Shown here: positions 8,345-16,923 of the stretch, piece after piece
Layout: the number at the start of each line of letters is the position of its first letter
How positions within the stretch are numbered: position 1 is the stretch's first letter
DNA from: Cytobacillus dafuensis
Lineage (GTDB): Bacteria > Bacillota > Bacilli > Bacillales > Cytobacillaceae
Length of the DNA: 64,000 bases
Direction: 5' to 3'
Assembly: GCF_007995155.1 (NCBI RefSeq)
Contig: NZ_CP042593.1
Coordinates: forward strand, 228,001-292,000
The notes under the pieces: model-generated
The model's input: the letters and a program-made list of their open reading frames with translations, nothing else
What the model was told of the DNA's origin: nothing
The model's database searches: none
Translations under genes and position numbers: made by a program

Positions 8345-9801
8345 AAAGTGCATCTAAATTTGAAAAAATGGCTGCACGCTGCTGGAACTTATTAAATGAA
8401 GGAAAGCCATTTACACCCATTTTTGTATTTGGAACCATGATTTTATTCCATGCTGCGATGTTGGGATCGGCAAATGTAGTAATGGATCTTTTGTTAGCGT
8501 TTATTTATGTGATCCCGTTATTAATAATCTATTTTATTTTTGATTTTCCGCTCTTTTTAAGGAATTATTTGTGGATTCCTTTTATGGTTTATTTGATCAT
8601 TTGGAATGATATTAATATAAGTTTACTTTTATTTTCAATAGGCCTCTATTTCTTTTTTACAGTGTTCTTCTGGGGAACATTATATTACCACTTAAGAATA
8701 GGGACTTCTTGGCTGAATTTTACTCGCTTTTGGAAACTTGTTTTAAAAAATAGTGATTCTACTAGTGGGAATGCCCAAGAACAGCTGCCGAAGTTCTTAT
8801 TGATTTTATCGATTTGGGAAATGATTTTTCAAGCCGAACGAGCAAATGAGGCTATTAATTTCGTAGCTCTTATTCTCTTTTATGCTTTTATTCTTGTGTT
8901 TGCCTACATTCTTCATCGGTATTTATTTGATTGGAAACCAAAAGTATATGAAACCCTTTCAAAGGATCAGGGGACACAGCCAGGAGAGGCCATTTCTGAT
9001 AAAGTCATTGTCATTGTAGTGGATGGGATGAGAAAGGAACGCTTTTATGAAGCGGATACTCCCTTTTTAGATTCTTTAAAAGAAAATGGCACAGAATATA
9101 TGAATATGGAAACGGTCTATCCGGCAAGAACCGTTGTTTGCTTTAGTTCAATGTTTACAGGAACCTATCCTTTTGAACATGGGATGACGTCCAATATGGT
9201 TTGGAAGTTAGGGATTAAAGTAGAAAGTATCTTTGATTCGTTAAGAAAAGTAGGTAAAAAGGGGAGACTTCTTGGAATCGCACATTTGGTAGATTCCATG
9301 GGGGACGATGTAGAAACCGTAACGGCGGTCATGCATAAAGATAAAGCTGACCCTAACATTATGGAAAGAGCAAAGAAAATCATGAAAGAGCAGGATCCTG
9401 ATTTATTCGTTGTTCAAATGATAGGGACAGACCAAGTCGGTCACAGTCAGGGAGTTTTATATGATGAATATTTGCAAAAAATCCATGAAGCGGATGTGTT
9501 AATTGAAGATTTTGTCTCTTGGTTAAAAAAGGAGGGCAAGATGGAGAATACGACTTTATTCATCTGTGCTGATCATGGCCAAGCGGATGGGATTGGAGGA
9601 CATGGACATTTAGATGAGGGTGAAAGATTTGTACCATTTATTGTTCATGGTCCCCACATTGAAAAGGGGAAAAAAATCGAAGAAAAACATAGCCTCGTTT
9701 CCTTGGCACCAACTTTATCATACTTGTTGGGAGCTCCTTTTCCTAGTCACAGCAGGGGAAGAGTATTGTTAGATGCAATTAGAAAGAAGGAAGAGGAATA
9801 A
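8341..9801 (+). CDS. membrane-anchored alkaline phosphatase superfamily enzyme
   Basis: A 486-residue protein. The first ~195 residues hold five or six membrane helices. From ~220 it is a type I phosphodiesterase/nucleotide pyrophosphatase domain with visible metal ligands: VVDG (D228), the likely nucleophile T264 in YPARTVV, GTDQVGHS (D364, H368), ADHG (D411, H412) and GGHGH (421-423). Such membrane forms transfer or remove phospho-head groups at the outer face. The substrate is unknown. A role in decorating the envelope glycan or lipid made by the neighbours is inferred. The GTG start overlaps the previous stop by 4 bases. Confidence 0.82.
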   Translation: MKSASKFEKMAARCWNLLNEGKPFTPIFVFGTMILFHAAMLGSANVVMDLLLAFIYVIPLLIIYFIFDFPLFLRNYLWIPFMVYLIIWNDINISLLLFSIGLYFFFTVFFWGTLYYHLRIGTSWLNFTRFWKLVLKNSDSTSGNAQEQLPKFLLILSIWEMIFQAERANEAINFVALILFYAFILVFAYILHRYLFDWKPKVYETLSKDQGTQPGEAISDKVIVIVVDGMRKERFYEADTPFLDSLKENGTEYMNMETVYPARTVVCFSSMFTGTYPFEHGMTSNMVWKLGIKVESIFDSLRKVGKKGRLLGIAHLVDSMGDDVETVTAVMHKDKADPNIMERAKKIMKEQDPDLFVVQMIGTDQVGHSQGVLYDEYLQKIHEADVLIEDFVSWLKKEGKMENTTLFICADHGQADGIGGHGHLDEGERFVPFIVHGPHIEKGKKIEEKHSLVSLAPTLSYLLGAPFPSHSRGRVLLDAIRKKEEE

Positions 9802-9803
9802 AC

Positions 9804-10589
9804 ATGAAAAAACAGAAAGTCATAGTATTTCTGCCGGCCTATAATGAAGAAGAATCGATTGGGAAAGTGATCGAAAGCATCCCTAGATCCTTTCATTATC
9901 AGGTCGAGGTAAAAGTGTTAGTTATCGATGACGGATCAAGAGATCAAACTGTCGATGTGGCGAAAAAAGCAGGAGCTGACTATATTGTCAGTTTTGATAA
10001 AAACCGCGGTCTAGGAGCGGCGGTTCGGGCAGGATTAAAGGAAAGTTATGAAAGAGGTGCAGATATCGCGGTCATGATCGATGCAGATGGAGAATACCCT
10101 GCTAACCAGATACCCGATTTATTGGCACCAATATTTAAAGGCGAAGCTGATTATACAATGGGTTCCCGTTTTCTAGGAACGATACAAGGTATGAAAATAC
10201 ATCGTCGTCTAGGTAATTATCTTTTTACCTTCATTCAAAGTTTGTTACTCAGAAAATGGATTCATGATGGACAGTCAGGTATGAGGGCTTTTACGAGGCA
10301 AGCTCTAGAACATGCAGAAATCGTCCATAATTATAATTATGCACAGGTTTTAACTTTAAACCTTGTCAGAAAGGGCTTTAGAGTGAAGGAAGTTCCGATT
10401 CAATATCAAGTTCGTTCGACGGGAGAATCGTTTATTACCTTTAAAGGCTATCTTTCATCTGTCATACCAGCCATATGGAAAGAAGCGAATAGAAAGATTC
10501 AGCATGTAAAGATCGATGAAAATGCTCATAGGTTGAATAATATGGATGCTTATCAAAATGAGGAAAATATTGATAATGCGGTTTTTTAA
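9804..10589 (+). CDS. family 2 glycosyltransferase, polyprenyl-phosphate sugar synthase type
   Basis: A 261-residue GT-A glycosyltransferase without membrane helices. It shows PAYNEEE (11-17), DDGS (42-45) and the metal-binding DADG (93-96), followed by GSRFLG and the DGQSGMRAF segment typical of dolichol-phosphate mannose synthase-like enzymes. It would load a sugar from a nucleotide donor onto polyprenyl phosphate at the inner face. A GT-C enzyme such as the one at 12787 could then use that carrier outside. It follows the phosphatase-like gene by 2 bases. A mobile repeat separates it from the FTR1 genes. Confidence 0.86.
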   Translation: MKKQKVIVFLPAYNEEESIGKVIESIPRSFHYQVEVKVLVIDDGSRDQTVDVAKKAGADYIVSFDKNRGLGAAVRAGLKESYERGADIAVMIDADGEYPANQIPDLLAPIFKGEADYTMGSRFLGTIQGMKIHRRLGNYLFTFIQSLLLRKWIHDGQSGMRAFTRQALEHAEIVHNYNYAQVLTLNLVRKGFRVKEVPIQYQVRSTGESFITFKGYLSSVIPAIWKEANRKIQHVKIDENAHRLNNMDAYQNEENIDNAVF

Positions 10590-10600
10590 AAAATTGAAAT

Positions 10601-10760
10601 TGTCGCAGATTAACGGGCTGTAAGACCCCCACTTCAAGAAGTTGAGTTAAGAATAAATTTCTAAGTGGGGGATCAAAAGTCCGTAAAAGCCCGATTGGTT
10701 CAACTAACCATCAGTGGGGGATGAAAGAAAACCCCCCACTGATTGAAGTTTCACTTTATC
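10601..10760 (+). repeat. bcr1-like short mobile repeat, copy 1
   Basis: A 160-bp element that begins TCGCAGATTAACGGGC and ends GAAGTTTCACTTTATC. It holds two strong hairpins: CCCCCACTT with AAGTGGGGG, and CAGTGGGGG with CCCCCACTG. It is nearly identical to the copy at 61632 and shares both ends with the copy at 12541. It fills the gap between the GT2 and FTR1-partner genes; without it they would be about 38 bases apart. The likeness to bcr1 of the B. cereus group is from memory. Confidence 0.75.
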
Positions 10761-10787
10761 CATTCAGATGATGTAGGGGGATCCTAA

Positions 10788-11543
10788 ATGAAAAAGCTTT
10801 TCATTTATTGTTTATTATTACTATTTAGTCTTACTCAATCGTTTCCGTTGACTGCCAAGGCATATACATACGGAGACCCGAATGAAGAAGCATTGGCAGA
10901 AGTCTATAAAAAAATGCTCATTGAACTTGACAAAAATCCTCCAGATTATGCCATAGCGGAAAAGCATTATAATACAGTTAAAGAAGAAGTCGACATGCAT
11001 ATGGGACCAGAGCCGTCAAAAGTTATTCTTCAAGATCTTGAAAATGAAGATAAAGATAAAGTCATTAAAGATATGGACCAACTGCTCGTATTAAATATTG
11101 CCAGACGCTTGGATAATACGGATAAAAACTTTTCGGAGTACGAAACGAGCAAGCGTTTATTAGCAAAGGGATTTGCAACATATGAAGCATTATCACCAAA
11201 AATTGAAGCAAGAAACCCTGAAACGGATAAAGAAATTAAATCGGAATTTGATAAGGCTCTAAATTCATTAGGAAATCCAGGACTTTTTGGCGTTGGACAA
11301 AAAGAGGCAGATAAGAATGCATTTGATGCTAGTAAAGATAAGATTTTTTCTTTATTGCAAAAAGAATTTGGCTTAAAGAGTTTAAAAGTTGGTCATTTTA
11401 ATGAGAATTCCACGAATACTAGCACCCAAAATAATGATTGGACAGATGTCTCCAACTTGAAAAATTGGCTGCCTCTAGTGGTTATCGTTGTTATTCTTGG
11501 CGCTGTTGTTATTTTTACGGTTCGCAAAAAGAAAAAATCATAG
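10788..11543 (+). CDS. membrane-anchored extracytoplasmic partner of the FTR1 permease
   Basis: A 251-residue protein with a signal peptide (about 1-26), a helical outer domain and one C-terminal membrane helix (about 225-245) followed by a KKKK cytoplasmic tail. The outer domain matches one repeat unit of the Fur-regulated lipoprotein at 5198: a KxxLAKGFATYEALSPKIEAR-like helix is followed by a second helix with FDKALNSL. It lies 38 bases before the FTR1 gene. An accessory iron-binding or oxidase-docking role is inferred; no metal motif is obvious. Confidence 0.75.
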   Translation: MKKLFIYCLLLLFSLTQSFPLTAKAYTYGDPNEEALAEVYKKMLIELDKNPPDYAIAEKHYNTVKEEVDMHMGPEPSKVILQDLENEDKDKVIKDMDQLLVLNIARRLDNTDKNFSEYETSKRLLAKGFATYEALSPKIEARNPETDKEIKSEFDKALNSLGNPGLFGVGQKEADKNAFDASKDKIFSLLQKEFGLKSLKVGHFNENSTNTSTQNNDWTDVSNLKNWLPLVVIVVILGAVVIFTVRKKKKS

Positions 11544-11581
11544 GTGTTTGTTGTTTCATGGTTGGGAGAGGAGAATAGTCT

Positions 11582-12502
11582 ATGGAAATACAAGCATTAT
11601 TAATTACCTTCCGTGAGGTTTTAGAGGCATTGCTTATCGTTGGTATCATAACAACGTATTTAAAAAGAGTGGGACGCAGCCAATTTACAAAGTATGTATG
11701 GCTAGGGGCTGGTCTTGCTGTACTTGCTAGTGTTGGCGTAGCGATGCTGTTCCAGGTTGTGTTTACAGGCTTTGCTTCAATGGGTAGCGAAATGTATTTG
11801 AAGATTGGGATTATGCTCGTTTCTGCTTTGTTGTTAACCCAAATGGTTTTTTGGATGTCTAAACAAAGTAGAGATATGAAAGCGAATATGGAAGGGAAGC
11901 TAGACCGTTTTATCACAACGGGGAATGTAGTAGGTATGGTTATTCACTCCTTTCTCGTTGTCCTTCGTGAGGGAATTGAGACCGTTTTTTTCTTTGCAGC
12001 CATTACCGGTGGAAATATTGGTGCTGCAATGGAAGGCTGGGGTGCCATTACTGGGGTTATCATTGCAGTCGTTGTTTCATATATCTTCTTTAAAGGAACG
12101 ATGAAGATTTCCCTTAAAATGTTCTTTAAAGTAACGGGTGTTTTCATCATATTTATTGCAGCCGGCCTATTAGTTCAAGCGATTTCGATGATGCAAGATT
12201 TAAATATTATCGGAAGTGTTAACCCGCATTTATATGATTTAACTTGGTTTTTGCCAGAACATCCAATCGATTATGATCACTACTTGCGTGATCACGGAGT
12301 AGCGCCCGTTCTGTCAGGAGATATTGGTGTTTTCCTTAAAGCATTATTCGGATATTCTTCTATGCCATCTGTAGAAGAAGTTATTGCCTATATCGGATAC
12401 TTTGTTGGTATATATTTATTAACTTCATATAAATCAAGTGGGAAAAATGAGAGCTTCAACAAGGAAGATCAGGTACAAGAATTGAAAGTAGAAGCAAAAT
12501 AA
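11582..12502 (+). CDS. FTR1 family high-affinity iron permease
   Basis: A 306-residue membrane protein with seven predicted helices and the two diagnostic iron-binding REXXE motifs in helices: REVLE (residues 11-15) and REGIE (129-133). The family (yeast Ftr1p, EfeU) moves iron across the cytoplasmic membrane, usually with an oxidase or periplasmic partner. No EfeB peroxidase or multicopper oxidase gene lies in the window. The C-terminal tail after ~285 is charged and cytoplasmic. Its partners appear to be the anchored protein at 10788 and the lipoprotein at 5198. Confidence 0.93.
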   Translation: MEIQALLITFREVLEALLIVGIITTYLKRVGRSQFTKYVWLGAGLAVLASVGVAMLFQVVFTGFASMGSEMYLKIGIMLVSALLLTQMVFWMSKQSRDMKANMEGKLDRFITTGNVVGMVIHSFLVVLREGIETVFFFAAITGGNIGAAMEGWGAITGVIIAVVVSYIFFKGTMKISLKMFFKVTGVFIIFIAAGLLVQAISMMQDLNIIGSVNPHLYDLTWFLPEHPIDYDHYLRDHGVAPVLSGDIGVFLKALFGYSSMPSVEEVIAYIGYFVGIYLLTSYKSSGKNESFNKEDQVQELKVEAK

Positions 12503-12540
12503 TATGACTCATAAGGTGTCTGGCATCCACATAATACCTT

Positions 12541-12708
12541 TATCGCAGATTAACGGGCAGTAAGACCCCCACTTCAAGTTTGCGAGAGAATCAAAGAAAC
12601 CTAAGTGGGGGATGAAAGCCGACTAAGAACGCCACGTCCTGTGGCAACGTCGGCACTAGCACGTCCTGTGCGTCGAAAAACCCCCACTGATGGAAGTTTC
12701 ACTTTATC
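12541..12708 (+). repeat. bcr1-like short mobile repeat, copy 2, with TTTAT flanks
   Basis: It has the same ends as copies 1 and 3 and the CCCCCACTT/AAGTGGGGG hairpin. The middle instead carries a duplicated ACGTCCTGTG motif with nearby complementary bases. TTTAT stands at both borders (12539-12543 and 12703-12707), as expected for target duplication of bcr1-type elements. It lies between the FTR1 and GT-C genes. Related GGTGTCTG(A/G)CA words at 12514 and 12747 flank it. Confidence 0.7.
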
Positions 12709-12786
12709 TAGAATCTCATTCGCTTATTGATACTAGATATTGTTCGTGGTGTCTGACACCTTTGCTTAAGAAAACGGTGACAAGGT

Positions 12787-14274
12787 ATGGATAAAAAAGA
12801 GGAAAAGGATAAAATTTTCAAATTAATCAATATTGGAATAGCTCTTACTAGCTTATTTTCGATCATGTTTTTACTTTGGACTCAATTAAACCACATCAAT
12901 TCCTTTGCTTCTACATGGGATCAGGTAGATTTTGCGCTCGCGTTAGATCGATACGATTTGATGGCTATGCAGCCGCATTTTCCAGGTTATCCCTATTTTA
13001 TTCTAGGCGGTTATTTTATTCATCAATTTGTTGACAATAAGGTGGCTTCACTGACTGTTTTTAATATTTTGTTTTACTTCAGTGCCCTGTATCCAATATA
13101 TAAACTGTCCAGGATACATGTTTCAAGATTATCTAGTTTAGTGATTGCTTCAATCATATACTCTTCGACGTATGTAATGGTGATGGTGAATCAACCCATA
13201 TCAGAAGGAGCAGCCCTAGCTGCTTTATGGTGGTATTTATGGAGTCTTCATTTGGCGATGAAAGGTAAGGGAGTAGGAATAAATATTTTGCCGCCACTGC
13301 TTTTAAGTATATTGTTAGGCATTCGATTATCCTATCTGCCATTCGCAGTGGGTTTACTGCTTCTCTTTTATAAAAAATGGAAAAATGGTGATTTTACATT
13401 TAAACAAATCGTTCGTTATTCCATATTTGCGATAATGTGTCAGCTCATTTGGGTAGGAGCACTTGTTTTTTCTGAAGGCAGTGTAAAGGGATTTGTAAAA
13501 TTGTCTTTAGCTTTTACAAGCGGCCATTTTAACGATTGGGGTAACTCGGCTGTCGCCAGTGATGTATCTTTTCTTGAAAGGATAAAAACATTAATCTTTC
13601 ATAATGTATTATGGACGGGTATTTCCGCTCAAAAGATTTTGTTAGCCGTGTTATACGGAATCGTTGTTAGCTTGTTTATTTATCAGTGGAAAAGGGGTAA
13701 ATTCAAACAGGAATTCACTCTTCACTTAGTATGGATCATGGGGATTTGTTATTTGATCTGGGCCGTTGTTGCACAAAACATTGATAAACCTAGACATATC
13801 CTTCCTTTAGTGATATTTTTTCTTTTTATTCTATTGATCCATGTATTAAAAGATACTAGAAACTCTTTACTATACATTATTTGTTATCTACTCATCATTT
13901 CACAAACGTATTATTCATCTAGGTTGATTGAACAACAAGCGAAGGAACTCCCAGCTACGTATCAATTAGGTAACTATTTGCAGTCTCTTGATGACTCAGC
14001 CGTTGTTTATGCCTGGGAAGAGACGAGGGTGTTACAGTACATGAATGTGACTATACCTTCCAAAAAGGTGCAAACTTATCAAGTTTTTCTACATGACAAG
14101 TCCTATTACCATAACAGAAAGATTTTAATAACGAATAAGGTAGTTGAAGGGTTTGCTGCTCAAGGGATAGACCTTACCGGTAAGATAAAAAAAATAAAAG
14201 AATTTCATTCTAATTCTATTTTTGATCCGGTTTATAATCATATTGTTTTGTATGAGTGGAGAAATGAATACTAA
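12787..14274 (+). CDS. GT-C type membrane glycosyltransferase
   Basis: A 495-residue protein with about ten to twelve membrane helices and a short soluble C-terminus. The first outer loop contains TWDQVDFALAL (about 38-48), the acidic loop expected in GT-C enzymes that use polyprenyl-phosphate sugars, followed by PHFPGYPYF. It fits the GT39/ArnT-like superfamily, but no exact family is recognised. It is the last gene of the cluster and is followed by a strong terminator. It is the natural acceptor-side partner of the GT2 enzyme at 9804. Confidence 0.75.
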   Translation: MDKKEEKDKIFKLINIGIALTSLFSIMFLLWTQLNHINSFASTWDQVDFALALDRYDLMAMQPHFPGYPYFILGGYFIHQFVDNKVASLTVFNILFYFSALYPIYKLSRIHVSRLSSLVIASIIYSSTYVMVMVNQPISEGAALAALWWYLWSLHLAMKGKGVGINILPPLLLSILLGIRLSYLPFAVGLLLLFYKKWKNGDFTFKQIVRYSIFAIMCQLIWVGALVFSEGSVKGFVKLSLAFTSGHFNDWGNSAVASDVSFLERIKTLIFHNVLWTGISAQKILLAVLYGIVVSLFIYQWKRGKFKQEFTLHLVWIMGICYLIWAVVAQNIDKPRHILPLVIFFLFILLIHVLKDTRNSLLYIICYLLIISQTYYSSRLIEQQAKELPATYQLGNYLQSLDDSAVVYAWEETRVLQYMNVTIPSKKVQTYQVFLHDKSYYHNRKILITNKVVEGFAAQGIDLTGKIKKIKEFHSNSIFDPVYNHIVLYEWRNEY

Positions 14275-14291
14275 TTTAAAATGATCCAATA

Positions 14292-14334
14292 AAAAAGAAA
14301 CTGATTTGGCTTTCCAAAATTAGTTTCTTTTTTA
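14292..14334 (+). terminator. strong terminator closing the iron/glycan cluster
   Basis: AAAAAAGAAACT and AGTTTCTTTTTT form the outer stem, with TTGG/CCAA inside, ending in a T-run. It lies just after the GT-C stop. Confidence 0.85.
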
Positions 14335-14417
14335 TTTTCATCATGTAATTCTTGAATCATTTCCATTGAATCATTTCCATTGAATCTTTACAAAATTAAC
14401 AATTTGGAATCCTTTAT

Positions 14418-14448
14418 TTGACACGTTCCAATTGAATTTTAGAATAAT
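14418..14448 (+). promoter_or_regulatory. promoter of the ABC importer operon with repeated operator-like word
   Basis: TTGACA at 14418-14423 and a TAGAAT at about 14440-14445 are spaced by 16 bases. The 11-base word TTGACACGTTC that starts here recurs exactly at 14570-14580, just before the gene. The second copy has no -10 element, so it is more likely a binding site. The nearby LacI-type fusion regulator (19672) is the natural candidate to bind both. Confidence 0.5.
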
Positions 14449-14569
14449 CAATCTCTCTTAACTTTGACATTTCTTATAGAATGTAAACCCTGTATTAATA
14501 ATGATAAGTCTCTGTAAATGGTATTGTTTAATAAAAAAACAGCTAATATAATTACCTTGCAAGACAAAA

Positions 14570-14580
14570 TTGACACGTTC
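14570..14580 (+). promoter_or_regulatory. downstream copy of the TTGACACGTTC word
   Basis: An exact 11-base copy of the word in the promoter at 14418, 152 bp downstream and about 13 bases before the ribosome binding site. A central CG is common in LacI-family operators. Likely an auxiliary operator or roadblock; unproven. Confidence 0.4.
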
Positions 14581-14608
14581 AAATATGTTAACAAGGAGAT
14601 GTACATGG

Positions 14609-15679
14609 ATGAAGAAAATTTGGTTGTTAGTCGTTGCCCTTGTTTTAAGTACTGCTTTAACAGCTTGTGGTGGTAATAAGGAATCTTCCAAAGGAGCTTC
14701 AGAAGCAAAAGATTCAAAAGATAAATCTTTAGTCGTTTATACAAACTCTGCTTCCGAGGGACGTGGAGATTGGTTAACTGAAAAAGCTGCCGAAGCTGGA
14801 TTTGACATTGAAATTGTGGAAGCAGGCGGTGGAGATATTTTCAACCGTTTAATTGCTGAAAAGAACAAACCTATAGCTGATGTTGTTTATGGATTAAATC
14901 AAATGGACTTTGAGAAATTACAAACAAATGATTTACTCGTTCCGTTTGAACCAGCATGGATCAATGAAATTCCGGAAGGCTCTAGTGACGTAGATAATTT
15001 CTATCATCCATTGGTTGAACAAAGAATTATTATGATTTATAACAAAGATGTTTATACAGAAGAAACGGCACCAAAAGATTGGACAGATTTAATTGAAAAT
15101 GAGGATTTTAAAGGAAAGTATCATGTTCCAACTAATTTGGGCGGAGGTACTAACCGTTCAGTAGTATATGGAATGTTAATGAGACATTTAGACCAAAATG
15201 GTGATTTAGGTATATCAGATGAAGGTTGGAAAGAAATTAAAACTTTCTATGACAATGGATATAAAACTCCTGAAGGCGAAGATGACAAGGCGAACCTTGC
15301 ATCAGGAAAAGTGCCAATTTCATTCACATTCTCAAGTGGATTACCAGGATATGAAGAGGCATTTGGTTTTGACGCTGGTATCGTTTCTCCAGAAATCGGA
15401 GTACCAACTACAGTTGAGCAAGTAGGAATTATTAATAAAGGAAAAGATCAAGATACAGCAGTTGCACAAGAATTTATAGATTGGTTTGGTAGTGCAGAGG
15501 TTCAAGGTGCTTGGGCTGAAGAATTTGGTTCTTTACCTGTAAATACAAAAGCTCTTGAAAAAGCTACAGACGAAATGAAACAAATTGCTGAAGACACAAC
15601 TATTCAGGAAATGGATTATAACTTCATTTCCGAGCATATTGAAGATTGGGTAGAGAAAATTGAGTTAGAAATTTTCTAA
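14609..15679 (+). CDS. ABC importer solute-binding lipoprotein
   Basis: A 356-residue lipoprotein with signal peptide and lipobox LTAC, then an extracellular solute-binding family 1 domain of the FbpA / 2-aminoethylphosphonate / polyamine-like subgroup (LVVYTNSASEGRGDWL near the start). The start at 14609 has AAGGAG 10 bases upstream; the longer frame from 14570 lacks one and would spoil the signal peptide. It heads an operon with ATPase, fused permease and a glycerophosphodiester phosphodiesterase. This suggests a phosphodiester or phosphonate ligand; ferric iron is the main alternative. A large hairpin separates it from the ATPase gene. Confidence 0.88.
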   Translation: MKKIWLLVVALVLSTALTACGGNKESSKGASEAKDSKDKSLVVYTNSASEGRGDWLTEKAAEAGFDIEIVEAGGGDIFNRLIAEKNKPIADVVYGLNQMDFEKLQTNDLLVPFEPAWINEIPEGSSDVDNFYHPLVEQRIIMIYNKDVYTEETAPKDWTDLIENEDFKGKYHVPTNLGGGTNRSVVYGMLMRHLDQNGDLGISDEGWKEIKTFYDNGYKTPEGEDDKANLASGKVPISFTFSSGLPGYEEAFGFDAGIVSPEIGVPTTVEQVGIINKGKDQDTAVAQEFIDWFGSAEVQGAWAEEFGSLPVNTKALEKATDEMKQIAEDTTIQEMDYNFISEHIEDWVEKIELEIF

Positions 15680-15724
15680 TTGGGAATAGGGAAAAACTAG
15701 ACACCCATATTGAAAATCGTATCC

Positions 15725-15798
15725 ACCTTGATTAGCCTCTGGTTAATCAAGGTAGGACTGAGCGGAGGATTCCCCTTCATCCGCTCAGTCCTACCTTG
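15725..15798 (+). promoter_or_regulatory. overlapping competing hairpins between binding-protein and ATPase genes
   Basis: ACCTTGATTA (15725-15734) pairs with TAATCAAGGT (15744-15753). The last bases of that arm also begin a perfect 19-bp arm, CAAGGTAGGACTGAGCGGA (15748-15766), which pairs with 15780-15798 around a 13-base loop. No T-run follows, so this is more likely an RNA stabiliser or processing element that raises binding-protein yield than a full terminator. Confidence 0.7.
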
Positions 15799-15891
15799 AA
15801 AAGATAAGGCGTAAGACTTTCATTTTTTACCCTATGAACCGTCGAACCAAATTTAGGATTTGGCGGTTTATATTTTGAAGGAGGAAGTCAG

Positions 15892-16923
15892 TTGATTAAC
15901 TTTCAAGATATCCAAGTAAAATTTGGTGATTTTGTAGCGATAAAGAACTTAAATTTAGAAGTAAAAAAAGGTGAGTTTTTTACTTTTTTAGGACCTTCTG
16001 GTTGCGGGAAGACTACGACATTAAGGACACTAGTAGGATTTATTACACCTACTAAAGGGAAAATTATTGTCGATGATGAGGATATTACGAATATCCCCAT
16101 TGAAAAACGACAAATTGGAATGGTATTTCAAAGCTATGCTTTATTCCCGACCATGTCTGTTTATGAAAATATTGCATTTGGATTAAAGGTTCAAAAGTAT
16201 AAAAAGGAAGAGATTAAAAAGAGAGTTGAAGAATTAGCTAGGGTTGTAGATTTAAAAGATGAACAGCTTATAAAAAATGTATCCGAATTATCTGGCGGGC
16301 AGCAGCAGCGTGTGGCCATCGCACGAGCATTGGCACTTGCCCCTAAAATTATCGTTTTAGATGAACCCTTGTCAAACTTGGATGCAAAGCTGCGAAAACA
16401 ATTAAGAAAAGAACTAAAAAAATTACAGCTTGAACAAGGGATAACAATGGTTTATGTGACCCATGATCAAGAAGAAGCGTTAACACTGTCTGATCGCATT
16501 GCTGTTTTTAATAATGGAGTGGTCGAACAAGTGGGTACACCAGAGGAAATTTATAATCAGTCGAAAACAGAGTTTGTATGTAATTTTATCGGTGATGCCA
16601 ATAGGATTAGTCAAAAAGTGATGGAAGAAATAGCGAAAAAAACGGATATGAAAGTAGATCCGGCAAAAAAATATTACATTCGAACAGAAAAAATTAAAAC
16701 AAAAGTGTTGAATACGGATACTCATTCCGTTGGACTAAAAGCAAAAGTGGCATCCAAAGAATTTTATGGAACACACTCTCAATATAAATATGAAATATTG
16801 GATTCAACCTTTATCAATATTGAAAAAGAGGATGGCAATTTTCAATATAACGAAGGGGACGAGGTAACATTATTCATTAACCCAAAAGACATACTGCAGT
16901 ATGAGGGTAATCATCATGAATAA
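15892..16923 (+). CDS. ABC importer ATPase
   Basis: A 343-residue nucleotide-binding subunit of the PotA/FbpC/MalK type. It has Walker A GPSGCGKTT (about residues 35-43), signature LSGGQQQRVAIARAL, Walker B with IIVLDEP, and the switch histidine in YVTHDQEEA. A C-terminal ~100-residue domain of TOBE type follows. It starts at TTG with GAAGGAGGAAG upstream. It overlaps the permease gene by 8 bases. Confidence 0.93.
   Translation: MINFQDIQVKFGDFVAIKNLNLEVKKGEFFTFLGPSGCGKTTTLRTLVGFITPTKGKIIVDDEDITNIPIEKRQIGMVFQSYALFPTMSVYENIAFGLKVQKYKKEEIKKRVEELARVVDLKDEQLIKNVSELSGGQQQRVAIARALALAPKIIVLDEPLSNLDAKLRKQLRKELKKLQLEQGITMVYVTHDQEEALTLSDRIAVFNNGVVEQVGTPEEIYNQSKTEFVCNFIGDANRISQKVMEEIAKKTDMKVDPAKKYYIRTEKIKTKVLNTDTHSVGLKAKVASKEFYGTHSQYKYEILDSTFINIEKEDGNFQYNEGDEVTLFINPKDILQYEGNHHE

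Noticed and set aside
10601..10760. IS200/IS605-derived element with a guide RNA
   Set aside because: The hairpins loosely recall the ends of such elements, but no TnpA or TnpB gene is present and the TTTAT borders of copy 2 fit bcr1-type repeats better.
14570..14608. Longer start for the solute-binding lipoprotein
   Set aside because: The extra 13 residues would precede a good signal peptide and cover the operator-like word; AAGGAG points to 14609.
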